From the NCBI GenBank assembly GCA_951217055.1, contig OX578282.1, positions 20,271,106-20,335,105 on the forward strand: a DNA stretch of 64,000 bases, written 5' to 3'. Position numbers and translations under genes: made by a program. The DNA is from Gerris lacustris (taxonomy: Eukaryota > Arthropoda > Insecta > Hemiptera > Gerridae). The notes beneath the pieces were generated by a model, which saw only the letters and a list, made by a program, of their open reading frames with translations, searched no databases and was not told the DNA's origin. Shown one piece after another: positions 56,474 to 64,000 of this stretch (the stretch's first letter is position 1; each line of letters starts with the position of its first letter).

Positions 56474-57315
56474 CAAAGACTCGCTACGTACCAAGAATCA
56501 AAACATTACTATACTAACTTCCGCACGGTCTTAAAAATGTTACATCATTTCACACATTAAAACGCAATCTAAAAACATACCTATCTATTTGATTTAATAA
56601 TAATAAAACAACAAAACCAGAAACCAAGTATTTATTTATATATAATTATAAAAACTCTTTAATTATGTCAATACTATGGCTGACTCCCTACTCCTACACT
56701 GATGTATCTATCTACATATTTATTAAAAACGTTAGTGCTCTAGAGTTTTCACTTATCTCATTATTCAAATTTATTTTTTAATTCATATATTATTTCTATG
56801 TATGCAACACAAACACAGAATATATTTATGTGTGTGTGTAAATAATGTAATTAAAAATATAATGTATTGTATTTACTATTGTGAAATAAAAACAATTTAT
56901 TCCTTCATTTGACCGCTGGTTTTTCTCATATTTTCGAATGTTTGAAGAACAATTGTAGAAGTTACGTACTCTCCTCCAACCTAAAATATCGAAACTGAGA
57001 CGACAAGAAGAAGGAAAAAAAAAAAAAAAAAAAATGTACGGGTGACGCATATCACACAGAAAAATGCCCTCCATAGAAATCCATGTTGCTTCTAGTCCGC
57101 AGCGAAATCTGTGGAAAATACAACTTCAAATCTGTCTGTCGCGGACTAGATATGTCCGCCGCGGACAATAATCTGTCCACCGCGAACTGGACCTGTCCAC
57201 CGCGGACTGATTCCTTCTGTTTGACCAGGATAATGCAAAATAACAGCCCACAGAGTCCACCGCTGACCAAATACTTGTCCGCCGCGGACAGTCCGCTTCC
57301 TGTGTGACCGGGCCA
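56149..57315. mobile_element. 1,167-bp MITE/TIR element with GTCCGCCGCGGAC subterminal repeats, TTA duplication
   Basis: The left end AGGCTCGGTCA and right-end reverse complement TGGCCCGGTCA continue alike through GGACTGTCC(A/G)(T/C)GGCGG and CAAGTATTTGGTC for about 55 bp. TTA flanks are at 56146-56148 and 57316-57318. The right arm carries six GTCC(G/A)CCGC(G/T)GAC-like 13-mers (about 57137-57287), the left arm one or two. An (AT)n tract lies inside. No transposase ORF. PIF/Harbinger-like by duplication; inference. Confidence 0.85.
56409..56469. repeat. (AT)n microsatellite
   Basis: About 60 bp of AT dinucleotide inside the 56149-57315 element. Confidence 0.97.
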
Positions 57316-57529
57316 TTAATATAAGGCTAAGTAAGTTTGGGTATATGGTATATGTATATTTGGTTGTTGTTGATACAAGTTTTCATAAGTAATTGGTGTT
57401 AGTATTTGATCTAGGTAAGGTAATAGAGAATGCTACTGTTTAATAAGTGTGCAGGTTTATGTCGTCAATAACTGTATAATTCTGTTCCGGATGAGTTTAT
57501 GATAGTGTTTTGAGTGGGTAATTTTAATA

Positions 57530-57743
57530 ATTGTTTGACAAATTTCATTAGAATCGGATGAGTTGTTGTTTTAGATATGTTGTTGGCCTTCAAAAATTGA
57601 CCGACAGACAGACACGGGAATAAAATTGTTTCCTAATATCTGAAACTGATTTCTGTCAAGGAAAGTTAGCTGTAGTTGTGAAGTTTTGAAATGAGAGATA
57701 AACAAATATTCAGTTCGTTACCTTTGGCTAGCTCAGAAGCAAG
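57530..57743 (+). repeat. Repeat family A, 3' half
   Basis: CCGACAGACAGACACGGG, TTCCTAATATCTGAAACTGA with TTTCTGTC, and the decayed terminal hairpin TTCGTTACCTTTGGCTAGCT with CAGAAGC (about 57716-57740). Confidence 0.7.
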
Positions 57744-59420
57744 AAGGAAGATGTTAATTTAAAAAAAAAACATTGTACACGGTAGTAAATCATCGGAAAA
57801 GAAATGAGTAAATCGTTGTAAAGTAATTCCTGTACATTATTATAATAGTAAAAAGGAATAAAAATTGTGGAAGCAGTTATTTAGGATAATGCAATCTACA
57901 AATTTTCTATACGTGTAATATTGTAAAGTTCCAAATAATTTAACTGCTAAATTCTAAATGTTGGATGTGGTAATAGGGTGGGTTAAAAAAGTGGGTAACC
58001 TTAAGCTCGCTACCAATTTAAATAATAGATTTTCAAAGACTAAACATGAATGTGAAGTGTGAATAAAGTAAATATGAAGTTCACACCATAATATCAGAAA
58101 TTATGAGGTTATTTCAGGGATACAAAGCCTCCACTTATCGAGTAATACAAAAATATATTACAAACGTAGATCGAAATATTTTAATGATACTTTCGCCAGT
58201 GAAAACCAAGATGGCATAATTTATGTAGCTAGGGTATAATAAAAGATTGTTCCTAGAGAGAATACGGTTTAATATTTCTGGACCAACATGTACGAGGATG
58301 AAGGCTAAGAAGCCTTAGTTGAGATTGCTACGCATGACGAATTGAGAAATTTGATAATGGTCAAAAAGCTATAACAATCATCATTAAGATTGATGAAGAT
58401 CAAATAGTTTCCTCTCCAGAGATCTGCTCCAACCAAATTCTTAAAGTACGCTACAACATGAAGCCACCTAAACTGAGTCTGAGAAGATTTTGCGCACTCT
58501 AAAGGTAAAAGATAGTGTCCTAAACCTTACTTGAGCAACTAGAAGTGGAAAAGGCATAACGAATGACCATAAGACCAAACATGTAAGTATCTCGGGAGAG
58601 GTTAAAAAATCTTCAAGGTTGGACACACATGAGATTTGAGGCTAAGAAACAGCAGTTATGGCAACTGGCGACTAAAAGGGGAAGAAAAAAATGAGGAAAT
58701 TAACGATCATATAATTTACAAAAGACGTAAAAAGCATAGAGGCTTATTTAGACAGCAGAAAATCAGATGATTAAAGTAATCTCTAACTCTAAGAAAGATT
58801 CAGAATAAATTAGTGAAAAATGACGTGAGGAGAAAAAAAAGACAGATAAAAACCTGGGGGGAAAAGTAAGAAGAAGAGAGAAAGCATAAGAGTGATGAGT
58901 CTAATGAATATTATTAACATTTCAGTCCAATATTAAGTTAGAAAAAAGATAAAAGGCTTTACTTATGGTTGTATTATACACCTGGAAGGAAGAGATATTT
59001 CAAACGAAAAAATAATCATATCTTAAAGAGGAATCTCAAACAGCATGAGGGGGAAATTGACAGATGACTGAAAATATAACACCTCAAAACTCAAAGGACA
59101 CTCTCCAGGTAATAATATTAAATATAAATAAGAAAGTAGTATTCTAAGTAGCAATTCTTAATTAAACTTAAGGAGAAACTTATTCAAAGGCTATTATATT
59201 ACATACTATTTAATTAGTTGGTTAAAAAATACTTATCATCTGTGAGACAAGGTAAATGAAAAATACATTCAAATCTGTTATTGGATGCTTTATAACAATT
59301 AATTAATGTTTATATCCTCTCTCAAATATACTATAAACTGTTATTTTCTTGTGTTTGATAAATCACAGATATAGTCAATAAATAGTAATGTAAAACTTAT
59401 ATATATTATATACAGGGCTT
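57744..59420. other. No gene seen; purine-rich plus strand 58200-59110
   Basis: 58200-59110 is A/G-rich with multiple stops in all plus frames. It could be a decayed coding relic of a retroelement, but no motif was recognised. The rest is AT-rich. Confidence 0.35.
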
Positions 59421-59429
59421 GTAGCAGAT

Positions 59430-60548
59430 TTTCCACAAAATTAAGTGACTTTAGTGACTATTTTATTCAAAATAAGTGACTTTTAAGTGACCTGTTATCC
59501 CCAAATAAGTGACTTAATTTTAAGTAAAAAAAAAATATTTTAGTTACTTTTTATTGTTTAGCACTGTTAAACAAATGCAATTATAAAAATTTTAGAACGG
59601 TTTTTTGTTCATTTGATTTTGTGTACCGTAACTGTACGAAAAAAAAAAAAAAAAAAAAAAACCGGGTACGGGTTACCTTGGAACATTTCCTCACTTCGGA
59701 GGCCAACAAAGTGTCTGGTTCCAACGATATGCTATAAGTCAAAAACATATTTATACTTTCGGTATTATTAACGGTCAAAGTTTATAAATTCAAATATTGA
59801 TAACTTCAAAATAGCGGCCAATATTAAAATCGAATTGGGAGGGCTTGTTTGTCATACTGAGAGATACATTCGTGCCAAATTTCAACTCGATCAGGGCCAT
59901 TTTTGATTTATTACAATTTTTTGAAATGTACGCTGACTCAGCAAACTGCGTTCAAGATGGCGGAAAAAGTTGATTTTCTGGGCGGCACCACTACAGGTAA
60001 AGACTGATTTTCTGCCAAGTTTCAACTCTCTAGGTTAAATACCTTGGGCGCTACGATAATTACATACGTACATTCACACATACATACATACATACAGACG
60101 TCATGCTGAAAACCACTCAAGAGGTCTTAAAAACACCCAAAACGGATAATTCTGTTGAAATCTCGAAAAAGTTTTTGGTGAAAATAATACTTTTTCTACT
60201 ATATAGGTTGAGAGGAAAAGTAATAACAATCAGGAGGGAGTTCGGAATAAAATATTATTTTCATCTTTGTATTATTTTTATTTTCTTTATCCATCTTTTT
60301 AATATTGACGATAAAACCCAACACACGCCAGCTGAATCTAGAGCAACTGTTACAAACTTTATCATTCATCACAGTTCAAAGTAGGTTTAATATAAAATTC
60401 ATAGTTAAAAAAAGTTTTGAGCTTACAAAATCCCTTTTGAAAAACAGTTAAAATATATGTTGTGTATTTAAAAAACACAAAAAATTATCCTTGTACGCAC
60501 AAATAAGTGACTTTCAGTGACTTTTTTTTAAATAAGTGACAAAAAAAA
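59430..60548. repeat. AAGTGACTT-motif blocks flanking a dispersed-repeat patch
   Basis: TTAAGTGACTTTAGTGACT, AATAAGTGACTTTTAAGTGA and AATAAGTGACTTAATT (59440-59515) recur at 60504-60540 (AATAAGTGACTTTCAGTGAC). Between them lie a 20-A run (about 59640-59661), a GCCAAATTTCAACTCGATCA block repeated as GCCAAGTTTCAACTCTCTAG (about 59873 and 60016), and (CATA)n (about 60070-60098). This may be an insertion splitting an older repeat; unproven. Confidence 0.45.
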
Positions 60549-60790
60549 GTCTGCTCGGCCATCACTGAATCTCGAGTGGAACGAGACGGGGTTCGATTCC
60601 TCGCCGTGACACTCTGATTTATATGGCTCACTATTGATCACATCATACTCGCTTTGGCGGTACTATGTACAGAGGTATGATGTGTGAAGTGGCTGGAACT
60701 CTCTACCGCGGGGTGTAAAAAGGGCCTAAGTGATGGCCTAATTGCAAGGTTCGAACAATCCTACCCGTCCTAGTAGAAAGTACTAGACTA
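60548..60790 (+). repeat. Possible tRNA-derived SINE
   Basis: GGGGTTCGATTCCTCGCC (60588-60605) contains an exact pol III B-box core GGTTCGATTCC. The block 60550-60770 is less AT-rich than its flanks and has a second weak match GGTTCGAACAATCC (about 60751). No clear A box. Confidence 0.3.
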
Positions 60791-60899
60791 CTACTATATA
60801 TATTATATATACTTAGTTTATCAATACCGGTAATTCGTGTAACGATAACTTAAAGGTTGGTCAATTCGACTAAAATTGAATTAACTTAACCAATTTTCC

Positions 60900-61145
60900 G
60901 AATTGGTAAATTTTCAAAGAAATATGAGTATTATTGGCTTATGATAATATGGGAAAATTTGGATGGGTGAAAAAAAAAAAAAAAAAAAAAAAAAATGGTA
61001 CACAGGGTACGCGGTACAAAAGTCAAAATGCATGTAGTTGGAAAGCTCTTTAAGAGTACAGTAATTGTTGTTATGTCCACTTTTGTCATATTTTCATATA
61101 CGAGGAGGTTAAAATGGAAAAACACGTTATTATGCTATTTTTGAC
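60900..61145 (+). repeat. Dispersed repeat family B, copy 2
   Basis: Reverse-complement counterpart of 1408-1690, including ATTATTGGCTTATGATAATA, GGATGGGTG, a 24-A run, GTTGGAAAGCTCTTTAAGAG and ACTTTTGTCATATTTTCATA. Confidence 0.75.
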
Positions 61146-61762
61146 CATAAGTTGTTAAAATTTGACCCAAAAATTTATTCCAAAAATTCTGGCGAACGAA
61201 CTCATCTTTTATTTTGATATTATTGACATTTTAAAATTTGTTTGGATTTTTTAAGTGCATTCTAGCGAGAGGTATGGTTTGGAGTGACATACATACATTC
61301 ATACTTAAAAAAGTGTTAAATTTCAGGAATCAAATTCAGGAAAGAATGGTCTAAAATGGATTTCCATAAAGAAAATTTTAAGATTAACAAGGAAAGAAAC
61401 TTGCTCTTTCTCATAATTATATATATATATAGTTCATTTATACATACATAGTAATACTGAGTGATGCATAGAGATGAATTTAAATCCCATATTATCTAAT
61501 TTAATTTATTAATAATTCAATCTATTTAGATCAACAGGTAATTGATTACATTTCACCACTGTTTAACTATAAATGAATTATAGCAGGTGTTATGGGATAT
61601 AAATTTAATAAAACTATGCACTCGTCGTATATGAAAGTTTTCTTTGTGTATCAAACCAATTTTATTCTTTTGAAAATTGCTTTTTAATGAAATGTTCTTT
61701 AAAAACATTTTATATTAAAATATTCTAGTAAACATAAAATAAAATAAATTTTTTCTTATTTA
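61146..61762. other. No gene seen; AT-rich intronic sequence
   Basis: Nothing recognised. Confidence 0.4.
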
Positions 61763-62061
61763 TGTGATAGATAAACATTGATTGACAGCAAAACAGGAAA
61801 TATCGATTATATTATTTATATTATTTCAAATATATCGATAGCACGCTTTAGATTTGGTGTTGGGGAGATTCGTTGTACTAAGATTTGTCCCTTTATAGGT
61901 TTAAGATCAGCTCTCTAGATGGTTGCCATTTATGTGAAGTAAATAAATTAGGAACTATTTTTTTTTCACTAACATTATATTTTATATAACAATAACAATT
62001 ATATTATCAACATTACATACGATTCAACAGAAATTTCAAAAACGTAGTATATAAAAAGTTC
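61763..62061 (+). repeat. 300-bp dispersed repeat, copy 2 of 2
   Basis: Same orientation and nearly the same sequence as 10277-10577, about 51 kb away. The similarity stops sharply after AAAAAGTT at the right edge. Confidence 0.88.
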
Positions 62062-62861
62062 TTTCTATCTTGAAATTTGACTTTTTGATTTCGATTCTTC
62101 TTTATAAGTACTACAAATAATTACAATAATAAATACTCGTTTTAAAGGGCAATACTTGTGCAGTTTAAGCACCCCAATCAGAAATTAAATCGGTCAATTA
62201 TTGCACATGATATAAGAGTTCAAAATCGAAAATTTAACAAAAAATGAAAAAAGTCCCTATTTAAGGTAGAAGGATAAGGAGGAAGTTACCGCTGGTGGTA
62301 TCCGCTTTTCGATACGACTTTCAGTTTAGCCGAAAATTGCACGGAGATTTTGCACGGAGACGCCGCATTAATTTTGGTACTTAGATTGTTACTTCCTATG
62401 TTTTTTTTATAATATAAATGGCTGAGACTAAATAGCTATTAAGACAAAGGGATGTTTAGTCCAATGTACTTTGGGAAAAAGGAATATCACACTTCTACAC
62501 TTCTGTATTTATAAGGGGAGTAACAGTCTAAAGAAGAAAATTCCATACACCTTCTTTAGATTGTTACTCCACTCTGTTTTTTTAAAGGAAACAAAAAAAT
62601 GAACAATGAAATTGAAATAGATTTGTTGTAAACATTTGTAAAGACATTGAGGTGAAAAAAGTCTTATGTTTTAAAACCTTGTGTCCTTGTTGTAAAAGTA
62701 CCTTCAAGGAAACATTCTATTAGATTAGCTTCTAACAAAAGAAATTTCAGACTTTGAAAGTAAATTAAATAACATGATTCTAGTACTGAATGGACTGGAG
62801 ACAGTGGCAACACCTTCCTCTATTATATAAAAATACTGGATGAAAGGATATATACGAGGGA
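62062..62861. other. No gene seen; intronic sequence
   Basis: AT-rich. TAACAGTCTAAAGAAG (62521-62536) and CTTCTTTAGATTGTTA (62551-62566) form a short inverted repeat. Confidence 0.45.
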
Positions 62862-62872
62862 ATATATATATA

Positions 62873-62956
<84 letters not shown>
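62862..62956. repeat. (AT)n microsatellite
   Basis: About 90 bp of TA dinucleotide with one break near 62874. Confidence 0.97.
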
Positions 62957-62959
<3 letters not shown>

Positions 62960-63546
62960 GAGTGTGTATATATAATAGGACAATTACAATATCAACAACT
63001 GCTTTTAACTTTAAGAATATTACATTAAGCAATTCTTTCTTCTATTTTACTTTGGTTGTATATTCGTCTATAATTTTAGTAAATAAACTTAACAAGTCAA
63101 TCCACTTTAGGAAAGTGTTAATTTATTCTAACATCTTATAAAAATGAAAAAGATATAACATCTAAAATAAAATTATTTAATTTCAAATGTGGTATTCCGA
63201 ATAAGAATTGAGGTACTTTTTTTCTTATTTACCTACCTTTTCTCTATATTCTTTTATAGGTATATATAGGTAAGATATAAGAAGAGTGTGGGATTTAATA
63301 CCTGAGAAATATTCCACGTAGAAGACAAGCCTATCGTTACCCACAGCTGTTGTCTGGAGCTGGGTTCCAATATTGGTCTATTTCTCTTATTTACAATACT
63401 TTGAAAGTAAATAGGGATATATTCTTTTCTAAATGGGCCAATCTGAATGAAAATTGAATTTTATAAATGTTTTATTTGGATTTAAATATCATAAATACCT
63501 AAGAATGTTTTAAAGATTTCAATCATATCCTTCTATACCTTAAAAT

Positions 63547-63908
63547 AGTCTGTCAATTAGTGTGGCACATATACTTTAATGATTTCATGCTTTTGCAACC
63601 TATTTTTGCAAAATGTATTTAATTTCCCCCCGGTTTTTAAATCTGTCATAGTTTTTTTGATTTTTTATTCGAATTAAAGTATTCATTTAGCAAAATTTAA
63701 AGAACGCAGACAGTTGTAAGGAATCTTGTAATTTCGAATGTTGGTTGGAAAAAATTTAGCGACAGACAGACACGGAACAAAATTAATTCCCTGATGTCTG
63801 AAACAGAAATATCTCTTGGAATTTTTGAAATCGGAAACAAATAAATGTACGTTCTTCGGAACGATCACATAACAGCTTCCGTTACCTTTGGTAAGATCGG
63901 AAGCAAAA
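63547..63908 (+). repeat. Repeat family A, compact full-length copy
   Basis: Starts AGTCTGTCAATTAGTGTGGC. Has CCCCCCGGTTTTTAAATCTG, GACAGACAGACACGGAAC, TCCCTGATGTCTGAAACAGA, and the intact 3' hairpin GCTTCCG-TTACC-TTT-GGTAA-GAT-CGGAAGC (63875-63904). About 360 bp, so it defines both ends well. Confidence 0.85.
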
Positions 63909-64000
63909 GTATAGTGAAAATACAATTCTAATTAATTTATACGTTTAAATGTCACCCAGGTAAATGGTATTAAAAAAATTATATCTGTCGCTTGTGCAGA

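Larger units (their letters stand above)
38797..64000 (-). other. Upstream intron (partial), same DIP-like gene
   Basis: Sequence 5' of the 38687-38796 exon in gene orientation. The exon's acceptor and phase-1 start require an earlier exon, and none was recognised to the right edge. At least 25.2 kb is therefore inferred to be intron. It carries family A copies, piggyBac-like, LINE and MITE insertions listed separately. Confidence 0.6.

Noticed and set aside
58200..59110. Purine-rich stretch resembling a decayed gag or other ORF
   Set aside because: Stops in all frames and no recognisable motif; composition alone is not enough.
60588..60605. Functional tRNA gene
   Set aside because: Only a B-box-like sequence; no cloverleaf with acceptor stem and A box could be drawn.

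Overview
This is a eukaryotic, very AT-rich, repeat-laden window, almost certainly from an arthropod and most likely an insect. The only confident host protein-coding sequence is two exons on the minus strand (38687-38796 and 6695-6902). Together they encode one immunoglobulin V-set domain of the DIP (Dpr-interacting protein)/lachesin-like cell-adhesion family. They join exactly (phase 0, GT-AG) across a 31.8 kb intron. The domain as a whole is bounded by phase-1 introns. The signal-peptide exon must lie to the right of the window and the Ig2/Ig3 exons to the left, so the whole window is the inside of one large neuronal adhesion gene.

Everything else supported here is intronic repeat. The relics with recognisable protein are: a Jockey-type LINE 3' part (about 21130-22140, minus); a LINE with reverse transcriptase, a broken RNase H and a zinc-knuckle-like tail (about 52865-53990, minus); a LINE C-terminus at 49655-50263 (plus) nested in a DNA transposon with a 14-bp target duplication; a Penelope-like GIY-YIG fragment (about 19500-20110, plus) with several related inverted-repeat fragments; a piggyBac-like deletion derivative (46216-46994); and a tandem, palindrome-bearing element whose one good ORF resembles the N-terminus of tyrosine-recombinase (Crypton-like) proteins (36011-37188).

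Non-coding mobile DNA includes at least four MITE-like elements with exact TTA target duplications (6248-6408, 28509-28622, 29700-30225, 56149-57315). There is one 404-bp terminal-inverted-repeat element with an exact 8-bp duplication (17129-17532). A dispersed family of about fourteen copies ('family A') starts near AGTCTGCCAATTAGTGTGGC and ends in a conserved stem-loop. A second group ('family D') has 3' stem-loops that keep pairing although their bases differ. Seven (AT)n tracts and several minisatellites (10, 33, 39, 50, 63 and 292 bp units) complete the picture.

No gene cluster, operon, CRISPR array, rRNA or convincing tRNA is present. The most unusual material is the repeat structure: covarying terminal hairpins, inverted and tandem pairs of family A, the 44-bp perfect palindrome, and repeat insertions close to both splice acceptors.
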